A stretch of DNA of 41,952 nucleotides from an uncultured Alphaproteobacteria bacterium (GCA_944392775.1 CALXXV010000003.1:125279-167230); one strand, 5' to 3'; positions 15,418 to 23,508 are shown, counted from the stretch's first letter. Notes: generated by a model not told the origin, from the letters alone. Made by a program: numbers and translations.

Positions 15418-15873
15418 ATGAATCTGAAACCATATATCTTAGCGACTAGTTTATTGACACTGGTAGCATGCAGTAACAACACACCAAATCCAGAAATGTT
15501 AAAAGGTGAAAGTTTTGTATCTGCAGCAGAAGGCACAGATATTATTTTAACATTTGATGCAACAGAAATGCGCGTAAACGGTCAAGTTGTAAACTTATAC
15601 AATGGAACATACGAAGCAGAAGGTGATAAAATTAAATTCGGTCCGATGGCGTCAACAATGATGATGGGACCAATGAATGCAATGCAGGCAGAACAAGACT
15701 ATTTTCAATTTTTAACAACAGTCGAATCTTATAGTCTAGAAGACGGTCGCTTGACGCTGAAGAACGCAGAAGGTAAAGAAATTGTATTTCAACAGGTAGA
15801 AGAAGAGCCAACGGCTGAAGAATCAGTAACAGTAGAAGAAGTAGATATGAACGCACCTGTTGCAATAGAATAG
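15418..15873 (+). CDS. META (HslJ-like) domain lipoprotein
   Basis: 151 residues; AAGGGGG precedes the ATG. The lipobox is LVAC (residues 15-18), so it should be lipid-anchored. The body has the META-domain pattern: FDATEMRVNG..VVNLYNGTYEAEGDKIKFGPMASTMMMGP, then AEQDYFQFLTTVESYSLEDGRLTLKNAEGKEIVF. Such domains occur in HslJ and in stress-related envelope lipoproteins whose exact activity is unknown. The Met-rich stretch MASTMMMGPMNAMQ aligns with the conserved S-T-x-M-A segment of the family. The C-terminal 30 residues are acidic and low in complexity. It stands between two tRNA genes. Confidence 0.75.
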   Translation: MNLKPYILATSLLTLVACSNNTPNPEMLKGESFVSAAEGTDIILTFDATEMRVNGQVVNLYNGTYEAEGDKIKFGPMASTMMMGPMNAMQAEQDYFQFLTTVESYSLEDGRLTLKNAEGKEIVFQQVEEEPTAEESVTVEEVDMNAPVAIE

Positions 15874-15893
15874 ATATTTGGTTCTAAAAAGCC

Positions 15894-15922
15894 TTGACAA
15901 TGGGGATAAAGCCAGTTATAAT
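15894..15922 (+). promoter_or_regulatory. Consensus promoter of tRNA-Glu
   Basis: TTGACA (15894-15899), a 17-base spacer and TATAAT (15917-15922): a full sigma70 consensus, 35 bases before the tRNA. Confidence 0.9.
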
Positions 15923-15957
15923 TTGGCGGCGTTTTGATAAAGAAACGTGGCAGTTTT

Positions 15958-16033
15958 GGCCCCATCGTCTAGAGGCCTAGGACACCGCCCTTTCAAGGCG
16001 AGAACACCAGTTCGAATCTGGTTGGGGCTGCCA
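15958..16033 (+). tRNA. tRNA-Glu (anticodon TTC)
   Basis: Acceptor GGCCCCA pairs with TGGGGCT (first pair G-T). The anticodon loop is CTTTCAA with TTC, the T arm CCAG-TTCGAAT-CTGG, and CCA is encoded. Its 3' end is duplicated 172 bases downstream. Confidence 0.95.
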
Positions 16034-16235
16034 AAATAAATAACGACCTTCGGGTCGTTTTTTATTTTGCTGTCTGCGCCCCAGATTTGAACTGGTACAG
16101 TTCGACACGATAGTTGGTGAAAACAAGCAAAGCGAAGTTTGAACCTTACGTGTGGTGAGCCACAACGATAGTTGCGAAAAGCGAACAATCTGGTTGGGGC
16201 TGCCAAAATAAATAACGACCTTCGGGTCGTTTTTT
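16015..16235 (+). repeat. Duplicated 3' end of tRNA-Glu plus terminator
   Basis: 49 bases at 16015-16063 (the 3' part of the T arm, acceptor, CCA and terminator) recur without change at 16187-16235. Between them an inverted copy of the T-arm sequence with one mismatch is at 16081-16095, and ACGATAGTTG occurs twice. Duplication of a tRNA 3' end is the usual scar of site-specific integration, but only about 120 bases lie between the copies, so any element has been lost. Tandem duplication by slippage is the alternative. The remainder of the 16034-16381 gap holds a further hairpin and the leader of the next gene, and no convincing gene. Confidence 0.85.
16042..16063 (+). terminator. Intrinsic terminator of tRNA-Glu
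   Basis: AACGACC-TTCG-GGTCGTT hairpin with a T run. Confidence 0.9.
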
Positions 16236-16259
16236 GTTGGATTTACAAACCTTTCACCC

Positions 16260-16317
16260 AGTCCGAATGTATTAGAAATAAAACTAGCACGAAATCCCCA
16301 ACGTTCGGACTTTTTTT
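16260..16317 (+). terminator. Long-loop hairpin with T run
   Basis: AGTCCGAA (16260-16267) pairs with TTCGGACT (16304-16311) across a 36-base loop, followed by a T run. It resembles an intrinsic terminator or an attenuator ahead of the peptide gene. Confidence 0.5.
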
Positions 16318-16381
16318 AATATTTTATTGACTTTTGAATTACGGCATTATACGATTGTTCAAGTATTAAAGGAGTGTAAAT

Positions 16382-16633
16382 ATGAAATTAACAGATTCTT
16401 TAAAACAAGTAAATTCTTGGACAAATCAAAAAGTCTATGAAACACCCGTAAAAACTGTACAAACTCTGGGAAAAAAGTCTAGAAAGTGTACACCACGTGC
16501 AATGTGTTTAGGCACATCTTGCATGGACAATCAATGCGGTTGGAATTGCGGTGTTATAGAAGATCGATTTATGCGTTTTAAAAATCGAACCAATAAAATT
16601 ACACCTGCTTCTTGCAAACAACGAGTTGCGTAA
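16382..16633 (+). CDS. Cys-rich peptide, candidate radical-SAM-modified (RiPP) precursor
   Basis: 83 residues with AAAGGAG 8 bases before the ATG. The N-terminal 35 residues are Lys/Thr/Val-rich and could be a leader. Then come six Cys at 36, 42, 47, 52, 56 and 78, with the core CLGTSCMDNQCGWNCGV holding four of them at near-regular spacing. There is no signal peptide. A radical SAM/SPASM gene starts 20 bases downstream, the classic arrangement of a ribosomal precursor and its maturase. I associate the maturase with those serving ACGX-repeat peptides; this peptide has CG pairs but no ACG repeats, so membership of that family is unproven. Alternatively it may be a small metal-binding protein. 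Confidence 0.65.
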   Translation: MKLTDSLKQVNSWTNQKVYETPVKTVQTLGKKSRKCTPRAMCLGTSCMDNQCGWNCGVIEDRFMRFKNRTNKITPASCKQRVA

Positions 16634-16653
16634 CGTTTTTAAAGGTTTGATAT

Positions 16654-17715
16654 ATGGAACAAAAATCGGGCACCTTATCCGAGAGTGTTTGTAGTGGATA
16701 TTTTTCATTACAGTGGCACATCACTAATTCTTGTGACCAACGGTGTAAGCATTGTTATATATTTAACGGTAGTGAAGAGTTTAATTTTATTGAAACACCA
16801 CTAGAAACATTATTGTTAATTTTGGACGATTTTTTGGATTCTTGCAAAAAAATGAACAAACGTCCTTACTTAGCCATTACGGGAGGTGATCCGTTATTAT
16901 ATCCACATATTTGGGAATTTTTACAAGCTGTTGCCGAAAGAAAATGTGAGTTTTCTATGATGGGCAACCCTTTTCATGTATCACTAGATATAGCCAAAAG
17001 GTTATATGAATTAGGCCTTGATATCTATCAGATGTCAATTGATGGTTTTGAAAAAACGCATGATTATTTCCGAAAACCTGGCTCCTTTAATGCCACTATT
17101 GATGCGATAAAAGTGTTAAAGAAAGCAAAAATCCATCCCACTCTTATGATGACTGTATCAAAAAAGAACATGGGCGAAATACCTAGTTTAATAGAATGGC
17201 TTGCTGAAAATACAGCTGTTGATATGATATCTTTTGCAAGATACTGTCCAACACATAAAGACACAGACAGTATGATGAGTAGTGACGAATACAAATGTTT
17301 TTTAGAAAAGGTATGGAATGTTTACAGTAAATATAAAAATTCCAAACGTCCTGTGTTAACTTTTAAAGATCATTTATGGAAGCCTTTTTTATATGAAAAA
17401 GGGTTGTTTTCTATTGATGAAACAAATGAACTTATTATGGACGGCTGTCATTGTGGTACATCTGGATTATGCGTATTAGCAGATGGCACAGTATACGCTT
17501 GTCGCCGAATGTATAGTCCAATCGGAAAGGTACCACAACGGTCTATATACGATATATTTCTTTCTAAAGAATTAGAACATTATAGGAATTGGGGTCAAAT
17601 TGAAAAATGTAAGGATTGCAAGCTGCTAAATTACTGCCGAGGCTGTCGTGCTGTTGCCTATGGCGCAACGGGTGATTTTCTTGCAACAGATCCACAATGT
17701 TGGTTTAAAAACTAA
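16654..17715 (+). CDS. Radical SAM/SPASM peptide maturase
   Basis: 353 residues; AAAGG lies upstream of the ATG. The radical SAM cluster is C27-x3-C31-x2-C34 in WHITNSCDQRCKHCY, with GGDPLL as the SAM-contact motif and SIDGFEKTHDYFR beyond. The C-terminal SPASM domain has C-x10-G-x4-C (CGTSG...GTVYAC), CKDC-x5-CRGC and a final Cys (DPQCW), so two auxiliary [4Fe-4S] clusters are expected. These enzymes install thioether, C-C or epimer modifications on peptides. The gene is preceded after 20 bases by a Cys-rich peptide gene, the likely substrate, and followed after 20 bases by a methionyl-tRNA synthetase gene. The LQWH.T..CDQRCKHCY start recalls the ACGX-system family, from memory only. Confidence 0.88.
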   Translation: MEQKSGTLSESVCSGYFSLQWHITNSCDQRCKHCYIFNGSEEFNFIETPLETLLLILDDFLDSCKKMNKRPYLAITGGDPLLYPHIWEFLQAVAERKCEFSMMGNPFHVSLDIAKRLYELGLDIYQMSIDGFEKTHDYFRKPGSFNATIDAIKVLKKAKIHPTLMMTVSKKNMGEIPSLIEWLAENTAVDMISFARYCPTHKDTDSMMSSDEYKCFLEKVWNVYSKYKNSKRPVLTFKDHLWKPFLYEKGLFSIDETNELIMDGCHCGTSGLCVLADGTVYACRRMYSPIGKVPQRSIYDIFLSKELEHYRNWGQIEKCKDCKLLNYCRGCRAVAYGATGDFLATDPQCWFKN

Positions 17716-17735
17716 GATTATTATAAGGAACTAAG

Positions 17736-19289
17736 ATGAATGATATTAATACGTACATAACAACGCCGATCTACTATTTAAATGGTAAGCCACATTTGGG
17801 TCATGCATATACCACCATACTGGGTGACATATTACGCAGAACGTTTGAATTACGTGGTGAAAATGTATTCTATACTACAGGAACAGATGAACATGGTCAA
17901 AAAAATTTTGATACAATACAAAAACTAAATATGACATTTGAGGATTATGTCAAAGAATACAGTCAAAATTTTAAGAATTTGTTTAAAAAGCTAGGAATAG
18001 ATTACGACTTGTTTGTGCAAACATCCTGTCCCCACCATACAAAAATTGTAAAGCAGTGTTTACAAAGAGTGTATGACAATGGTCTGATAATAAAAAAGAA
18101 ATACACAGGTTTATATTGCAAAGGATGTGAACAATTCAAAAAAGAATCGGATTTGGATGAAAACGGCTGTTGTCCGTATCATCAGGAACAACCCGTTGAA
18201 ATATCAGAAGAGAATTATTTTCTGCCTTTGGAGCCGTATAGGGAATGGTTGAAAGAATATATTGAAAATAATCCCGACTGGATACAACCCAGTTCTTTCA
18301 GAACGGAAATTTTGAATATGTTAAAACAACCGCTTGAAGATTTATGTATATCGCGCCCTAAAAACCGTGTGCATTTAGGAGTAGAAATTCCATTTGACAC
18401 GGATTATATCACGTACATATGGTTTGATGCACTTATTAACTATATATCTAGTTTAGATTGGCCAAATAACGATACTAATATGTGCAAGTTTTGGCCTAAT
18501 TCTATACATATAATGGCAAAAGATATAATAAAACCACATTGTATATATTGGCCGATTATGTTAAAAGCATTAGGCTTATTGCCCCCCCATCGCATAATGA
18601 TTCATGGCTTTTTAGTCGGCGAGGGCGGCGTTAAAATGTCAAAAAGTCTTGGCAATGTAATTGACCCAGAAGAAATGGTAGATAAGATAGGAGCAGATGC
18701 TTTCAGATTTGTTCTGGTAAATCTTATGAATAAGAATTCTGATACACAAGTTTCAGAAAATATAATTTTTAATGCCTACAACAGACTAGCAAATACATTT
18801 GGTAATTTATATTTCAGAACCTGTAAGTTGATTGAAAAATTTAACGAAGGTATTATCCCAGACATCGTCTTAGATAGCTCGGATATGCAATTTGTTCTAT
18901 CTATGGCAGAAAAATTAAAATCTGTTTTATTAGATACGAAAAATATTTATGATATTCAGTCAAATACAGAAGTTATTTTTGATATCAGTTCCAAATTAAA
19001 CTATTACATCGATCAAAAACAACCCTGGAATTTAGCAAAAGACGAAGCCAGACACGATGAATTACTGTCCACTTTGTACGTATTGTCCGAGGGTGTCAGA
19101 ATGCTTGGCATTGCCATATCGCCGATTATGCCAAGTGTATCACAAAAAATATTAACATCGTTAAGTTTTGATATGCGTGAATCAAGTATAGAAAATATGT
19201 TTACTATAAATACTACTAAATTCAGAAAAATACAGGCACCAGAAATATTGTTTCCAAGGCTATGCGATAAAGATACGCAAGCAAACTAA
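17736..19289 (+). CDS. metG: Methionyl-tRNA synthetase
   Basis: 517 residues; AAGGA precedes the ATG. It charges tRNA-Met with methionine. Class I motifs are H20-L-G-H23 and K300-M-S-K-S304; a zinc knuckle is formed by C128, C131, C145/C146 and H149; TGTDEHGQK and the YIWFDALINY segment are typical. There is no C-terminal tRNA-binding (EMAP-like) domain, so it is the short form. It lies 20 bases after the radical SAM gene with no terminator between, so it appears to belong to the peptide operon. Whether it is the cell's only MetRS or a second copy cannot be seen from this window. A seven-C run at 18583-18589 is intact in frame. Confidence 0.93.
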   Translation: MNDINTYITTPIYYLNGKPHLGHAYTTILGDILRRTFELRGENVFYTTGTDEHGQKNFDTIQKLNMTFEDYVKEYSQNFKNLFKKLGIDYDLFVQTSCPHHTKIVKQCLQRVYDNGLIIKKKYTGLYCKGCEQFKKESDLDENGCCPYHQEQPVEISEENYFLPLEPYREWLKEYIENNPDWIQPSSFRTEILNMLKQPLEDLCISRPKNRVHLGVEIPFDTDYITYIWFDALINYISSLDWPNNDTNMCKFWPNSIHIMAKDIIKPHCIYWPIMLKALGLLPPHRIMIHGFLVGEGGVKMSKSLGNVIDPEEMVDKIGADAFRFVLVNLMNKNSDTQVSENIIFNAYNRLANTFGNLYFRTCKLIEKFNEGIIPDIVLDSSDMQFVLSMAEKLKSVLLDTKNIYDIQSNTEVIFDISSKLNYYIDQKQPWNLAKDEARHDELLSTLYVLSEGVRMLGIAISPIMPSVSQKILTSLSFDMRESSIENMFTINTTKFRKIQAPEILFPRLCDKDTQAN

Positions 19290-19410
19290 AAACAACTTGA
19301 ACTACTATTGTCATAATATTTTTGCAAAATGACCTTAATCTCTGCACCAAGTGACATAAAATATTCCAAGTCATTAGTCAGAGAATTGCACAGTATGCTC
19401 TGCCAAGATA

Positions 19411-19437
19411 AAACCGCCCAGATGGGCGGTTTTATTT
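19411..19437. terminator. Bidirectional intrinsic terminator
   Basis: AAACCGCCC-AGAT-GGGCGGTTT hairpin flanked by A and T runs, between metG and the convergent oleate hydratase gene. The 120 bases before it hold no convincing gene. Confidence 0.9.
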
Positions 19438-21208
19438 ATATCAACTTTGCTTCTTTTAGCAACTCTTCTAAATATGTTCCTTTTACCTTTTTCATTCCTT
19501 GTTTTTCCAGTAATTTTAAAACCCATGGTACGTCTATTTCATGAAGTTTTTTTCTGTCGTTCAAGTAATATATACTTTGCAACAACATACGAACATCAAA
19601 GCATGAATCAAACACCTCTGGTACCCCGCGTTCTATACCCAATAAAGTATAAACCGCTTCCATCGCAGTTCTGACAGAGTATTCTGTTGTAAATACTGTG
19701 TCTCTTTCTGTTTCTGCATAATTACCTATAAACGCAAGATTTACAGAACCATTTGGCACAACGAGTGGTCTATCACCCAGCGCACGTGGCATAAAATATG
19801 TAGTTATATATGGCATGTGGCTTGGTACAGTATTTGCACTATTATGTGCTATATCTTCTATTTCTTTTTCTGGAACACCGATATGATACAACCATTCAGC
19901 GCATAATTCCGCACCCGTACAATCTGCTATCTTTTTCTTTACATAATTACCTTCGGTATCAGATAGCAAACCATACGTCCAAACTATTATTTCGTTTGGT
20001 TTCTGACTGCGGAAATGCGGCTGACGTGAAATACTAAACCCATACAACCAATTAGAATCTTTTATTGTCACAGGCCCACTGCTTACAATAGAACCACTGT
20101 GCGGATTTTTCTTACAAATTTTTTCTATATAAGGTACAACCCTGTCATCTGTAAGCGTAATGGTTGCAGACATAACCCAGTTCGCAGCAGGTATGTTTTC
20201 ACAGAACTTTTCTGGGCGACCAAACTCTTTATTCTGCTTGGCGATATTCTTCCACAATTCCCAACTGCCACCTAGTTCATGATGCGTATCCGCTGGAGTA
20301 TCATTATCACCGTATGTCGTACTTTCTGTAATAGAACCATTCGTGACAAAGACTAAATCATCTGGTGTGATAGACATTTCTTTTTCTTTACCAGACTTTA
20401 TCATTTCTATTTTCTTTGCAACTTTTTTATTAGATTTACAATCAATAACAACATTCGTTATACGCGTGTCATAATGAAATTTTACACCATTATTTTCTAA
20501 CCAACGAACAAGCGGTGTAATTAAAGATTCATATTGATTATATCTTGTAAACTTTAATGCAGACATATCGGCAAGTTTCCCGACATGATGTATAAAGCGC
20601 AATATATAACGACGCATTTCCATTGCACTGGACCATTTTTCAAATGCGAACATAGTTGCCCAATATAACCAGAAATTAGATTCAAAAAATTCTTCTGTAA
20701 AAACCTGGTCAATTTGTACATCTTGCAATTTTTCTTCTGGTGTTAACGCTAAATCTATTAATTCACGAATTGCAGTCGGTGTTAAAGTCAATTTACCGTC
20801 GTCTTTCATCCTCTTGCCTCGCTTTTCTATTGCGCGACAATGTGAAAAACTTGGGTCATCTTTATTCAACCAATAAAATTCATCCAAGACAGATATTTTT
20901 TCATCTTCTAAGGACGGAATCGACCTAAACAAGTCCCACAAAGTTTCAAAATGAGCTTCCATTTCACGACCGCCACGAATTATATAACCGCGCTGCGGAT
21001 TTAAAATTCCGTCCATACTGCCACCAGCTAAAGGAAGTTCTTCAAAAATATGAATCTTGTTCCCTTTAATTTTTCCGTCACGAATTAAAAATACGGCAGC
21101 CGCAAGCCCCGCTAAGCCACCACCTATTATATAAGCAGACTTTTTATCTACACCCTCTGGTTTGCGAGGATTGGCAAAAGCCTCGTAATTTCCATTACTG
21201 TGATACAT
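19436..21208 (-). CDS. ohyA: Oleate hydratase (FAD-dependent fatty acid double-bond hydratase)
   Basis: 590 residues from [25 protein letters not shown] lies upstream of this ATG. Oleate hydratases add water to the cis-9 double bond of oleate or linoleate to give 10-hydroxy acids, often protecting against unsaturated fatty acids. The FAD motif [17 protein letters not shown] is at residues 29-45, followed by [19 protein letters not shown] (with the catalytic Glu), [16 protein letters not shown] and [12 protein letters not shown]. The C-terminal segment with [15 protein letters not shown] and FIGNYAE is complete. The length fits the 560-590-residue family. The enzyme is peripheral to the membrane. 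It is frequent in gut bacteria and often horizontally acquired; an acyl-CoA ligase gene lies at 34-35.6 kb. Confidence 0.95.
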   Translation of the reverse strand: MYHSNGNYEAFANPRKPEGVDKKSAYIIGGGLAGLAAAVFLIRDGKIKGNKIHIFEELPLAGGSMDGILNPQRGYIIRGGREMEAHFETLWDLFRSIPSLEDEKISVLDEFYWLNKDDPSFSHCRAIEKRGKRMKDDGKLTLTPTAIRELIDLALTPEEKLQDVQIDQVFTEEFFESNFWLYWATMFAFEKWSSAMEMRRYILRFIHHVGKLADMSALKFTRYNQYESLITPLVRWLENNGVKFHYDTRITNVVIDCKSNKKVAKKIEMIKSGKEKEMSITPDDLVFVTNGSITESTTYGDNDTPADTHHELGGSWELWKNIAKQNKEFGRPEKFCENIPAANWVMSATITLTDDRVVPYIEKICKKNPHSGSIVSSGPVTIKDSNWLYGFSISRQPHFRSQKPNEIIVWTYGLLSDTEGNYVKKKIADCTGAELCAEWLYHIGVPEKEIEDIAHNSANTVPSHMPYITTYFMPRALGDRPLVVPNGSVNLAFIGNYAETERDTVFTTEYSVRTAMEAVYTLLGIERGVPEVFDSCFDVRMLLQSIYYLNDRKKLHEIDVPWVLKLLEKQGMKKVKGTYLEELLKEAKLI

Positions 21209-21298
21209 GACATCTCTCCTTTTGTTATGTACAAAAGAAGAATAGACTATAACCAAAGCATATAACACAGGATAGAAATCCGGTTTATCATCAAAAAA

Positions 21299-21326
21299 TT
21301 GACACTTAAAAACTAATAGTTATAAT
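21299..21326 (+). promoter_or_regulatory. Consensus leaderless promoter of the LptM-like gene
   Basis: TTGACA (21299-21304), a 16-base spacer and TATAAT (21321-21326). The ATG follows 7 bases after the -10 box without a Shine-Dalgarno sequence. Confidence 0.8.
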
Positions 21327-21333
21327 TAAATAC

Positions 21334-21453
21334 ATGAAAAAATTATTTATGGGATTTTTACTAATCGCGACGCTTGTAGTTTCTGCATGTGGTGTAAAAT
21401 CAGATTTATCCCAACCAGATCCGTCCTTTCCAAGAAATTACCCAGTATATTAA
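21334..21453 (+). CDS. LptM-like small lipoprotein
   Basis: 39 residues: MKKLFMGFLLIATLVVSAC, then CGVKSDLSQPDPSFPRNYPVY. The signal peptide and lipobox VSAC (residues 16-19) predict a lipoprotein with a mature part of only 21 residues. CG.K at the mature N terminus with a Pro-rich tail is the LptM/YifL pattern; E. coli LptM assists assembly of the LptDE lipopolysaccharide translocon. LptE is also encoded in this window at 31.6-32.0 kb. The gene is very short, but a full consensus promoter, a good signal sequence and a clean stop support it. No Shine-Dalgarno sequence exists because the start codon lies at the predicted transcript start. Confidence 0.8.
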   Translation: MKKLFMGFLLIATLVVSACGVKSDLSQPDPSFPRNYPVY

Positions 21454-21469
21454 AAACACGAAGAAACAA

Positions 21470-21543
<74 letters not shown>

Positions 21544-21554
<11 letters not shown>

Positions 21555-21697
21555 ATTATGTACAAGCACGAACTTTTTAGCGCGGCGGCACTACGCTTCG
21601 CTTCGTAGTCGCCATACCCGCATTATGTACAAGCACGAACTTTTTAGCACGGCGGCACTACGTTTCGCTTCGTAGTCGCCATACCCGCATTATGTAC
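21544..21697. repeat. 67-bp tandem repeat overlapping the 5' end of tRNA-Leu
   Basis: Units begin at 21544, 21611 and 21678 (the last truncated after about 20 bases). They differ by about two substitutions. Each starts with the first 11 bases of the tRNA gene (GCCATACCCGC on the plus strand) and includes a near-palindrome around CACTACG...CGTAGTC. The array lies where the tRNA promoter and leader should be. The remaining bases up to 21737 hold no gene. Confidence 0.9.
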
Positions 21698-21737
21698 ATT
21701 AAACGCATGTGTTTTTGTATATTATTATAAAAATTAC

Positions 21738-21766
21738 TTGATTTCCAGTAAAATTTAACCTAAAAT
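21738..21766 (+). promoter_or_regulatory. Promoter of rpmG
   Basis: TTGATT (21738-21743), a 17-base spacer and TAAAAT (21761-21766), 29 bases before the ATG. Confidence 0.55.
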
Positions 21767-21795
21767 CCCCAACAGAATAATAAAAGGTAGAAAAA

Positions 21796-21975
21796 ATGGC
21801 ATCTAAAAAAGGCAGCAAAGAAGTTGTAAAGCTAGAAAATAAAGAAACTGGCTATTTCTACACAACTACAAAAAATACAAAGTCAGAAAATACTGCTGGC
21901 AAAATGAAATTCCGCAAATATGACCCAAAATTGCGCAAACATGTAGTTATGACAGAAGCTAAAATGCCTCACTAA
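21796..21975 (+). CDS. rpmG: Ribosomal protein bL33
   Basis: 59 residues with AAAGGTAG upstream. bL33 is a small protein of the large ribosomal subunit near the E site. Family signatures: an N-terminal basic stretch, YFYTTTKN, then KMKFRKYDPKLRKHVVMTEAK, which is the typical C-terminal pattern KYDPxxRKHVxxxExK. It is the cysteine-free form that does not bind zinc. It stands alone with its own promoter and terminator, as is usual in Alphaproteobacteria. Confidence 0.96.
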   Translation: MASKKGSKEVVKLENKETGYFYTTTKNTKSENTAGKMKFRKYDPKLRKHVVMTEAKMPH

Positions 21976-22001
21976 CTTAATGACGCATTAAAAGGGAAAA
22001 A

Positions 22002-22027
22002 AACAGCATCTAAAGATGCTGTTTTTT
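22002..22027. terminator. Intrinsic terminator of rpmG
   Basis: AACAGCATC-TAAA-GATGCTGTT hairpin with a T run on the plus strand and A run on the other side. Confidence 0.92.
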
Positions 22028-22064
22028 CATATATGCTATAAATGATTATCATAAAAAATCATTT

Positions 22065-23351
22065 TCATTTAACACCGAACGTCAATCCCAAATTTATGCC
22101 ACTTGGGTCAGAGAATTGGACTAATCCTGTCGCTTCTGTAGGAATACCGTCATCGGGCTTAGCCCCATAATACCCGACAGTCATATTCACAGTACCATTG
22201 GTTATATCATTTGGTAATTCAAAATCACTTGGGCCTGTATAGTTAGAAAACTCTATATCTGCTTCTGTTGCATTAATATCTTTATCAACAGATATCGTAT
22301 ACCAATTTACAAAATCAACAAACAAATTGGTTCTTCCTGTTGTTTTACCGAATGATAATTTTGCATTATTATCAAATATCAATAACTCATCATTTTCTGA
22401 ATTTGTAACACGCCCTAAAGCCGTTCCATAAAAATCTATATCGGTGTCTATTGAATCTTGAATTTTATTTTCAGAAATTTTATAAGCGTCATAACCACCT
22501 GCAAATAAAGCTCTTTTTTCTATATTAGATCCAATAATATCTTGTGTGTATATATCATAAACATCTGTTTTTATAGAATATGATCCAAAATCAGAATACG
22601 TTAAACCTAATACTTTACCAACAGAAGAATATGTTAGAACTTTCTTATCATATGTTTCTGCATCGGGATTCATGTCATATATATATGAAAAATTATTATC
22701 TCCTTCTCTAACAGAAAAAATTTCTTCATCGTTTGATTGATTATCTATAACTGATATGCCTGTAATTAAACCATCTTTATTCAACGTAAATTTTAACTGG
22801 TCTCCGTTTAAATCTTGTAACAACGCATCATTTGCTGTAATTAAAACGGCATTTTTCTTTATCTCTTCTGAAATTTTATTAAAATTTTCTAAATAATTGT
22901 TACGCCAATTTACAAAACATTTTGCCGAAAGCACCCCATCCTTAAAGCAACGATTTAAACGGTTATCTATAACATATACTGCCATATGAAATAAATCTTC
23001 TTTATCTGCAAACTCTTCTTCTATTTCTTTTTCTGTTTTATTTACATCCGTCAACCATAATGCCGCTTTTGCTATATCAAGCTTGTTAATATCGCTTCCT
23101 ACACCTTTATTAAAATCGTCCCATTCATTTAAGCGATACGTTATATATTCAGAAACTTGTTCTGCGTTTCTAGTATTTAAACTTGTTAATAAATCGTTCT
23201 GAACAACAGCTGAATTTTCAAAATCTTGTTTCGGATTAGTCGGATTAGGTACAAAATTATGACTACCCAATTTATATGATGGTGTCCCTTCATCATTCAT
23301 ACATCCAACCAAAAAGAAAAGGGGAATTGTTATAAAAATGATTTTTTTCAT
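22065..23351 (-). CDS. Large surface-type lipoprotein, possibly TbpB/factor-H-binding-like
   Basis: 428 residues from MKKIIFITIPLFFLVGC; the ATG is chosen for GGAGG 6 bases upstream, ahead of two other in-frame ATGs. The lipobox LVGC ends at residue 17. The first half is helical (residues 30-150, with EEIKKNAVLITAND), the second half beta-rich with many Tyr/Asp. The C-terminal stretch TVNMTVGYYGAKPDDG...EATGLVQFSD resembles the barrel end of transferrin-binding protein B and related Slam-dependent surface lipoproteins (FYGP.A.E..G.F), as I recall it. That resemblance is weak evidence, and the ligand is unknown. Stands alone between rpmG and parC; no TonB receptor or Slam gene is visible here. 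Confidence 0.6.
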   Translation of the reverse strand: MKKIIFITIPLFFLVGCMNDEGTPSYKLGSHNFVPNPTNPKQDFENSAVVQNDLLTSLNTRNAEQVSEYITYRLNEWDDFNKGVGSDINKLDIAKAALWLTDVNKTEKEIEEEFADKEDLFHMAVYVIDNRLNRCFKDGVLSAKCFVNWRNNYLENFNKISEEIKKNAVLITANDALLQDLNGDQLKFTLNKDGLITGISVIDNQSNDEEIFSVREGDNNFSYIYDMNPDAETYDKKVLTYSSVGKVLGLTYSDFGSYSIKTDVYDIYTQDIIGSNIEKRALFAGGYDAYKISENKIQDSIDTDIDFYGTALGRVTNSENDELLIFDNNAKLSFGKTTGRTNLFVDFVNWYTISVDKDINATEADIEFSNYTGPSDFELPNDITNGTVNMTVGYYGAKPDDGIPTEATGLVQFSDPSGINLGLTFGVK

Positions 23352-23395
23352 CATAACCTCCATAGATTATAAATAAATAAAACCAAAAAACATCG

Positions 23396-23437
23396 AAAAA
23401 AAAACGCCCAAAGAAAAAACTCATTTTTTCTTTTGGC
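23396..23437 (-). terminator. Intrinsic terminator of parC
   Basis: A 14-pair imperfect stem (GCCAAAAGAAAAAA / TTTTTTCTTTGGGC, read on the minus strand) followed by a T run. A shorter T run on the other strand may allow weak action there. Confidence 0.7.
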
Positions 23438-23508
23438 ATTTTTCCTCATAACGATTTTATAAAGTTTAATTTATTTATACAAGGATATTTTTCACAATGT
23501 ACAAAAAA

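Noticed and set aside
15916..16206. 96-residue minus-strand reading frame containing PNQIRTGVLALKGRCPRPLDDGAK.
   Set aside because: It is the antisense of tRNA-Glu and its duplicated 3' end; this peptide is a well-known spurious translation of tRNA genes.
19290..19410. Minus-strand frame reading ...LTNDLEYFMSLGAEIKVILQKYYD, like the end of a small HTH antitoxin.
   Set aside because: No start codon or ribosome binding site in a sensible place, only about 40 codons, and it lies beyond the terminator of the gene upstream; at most a decayed fragment.
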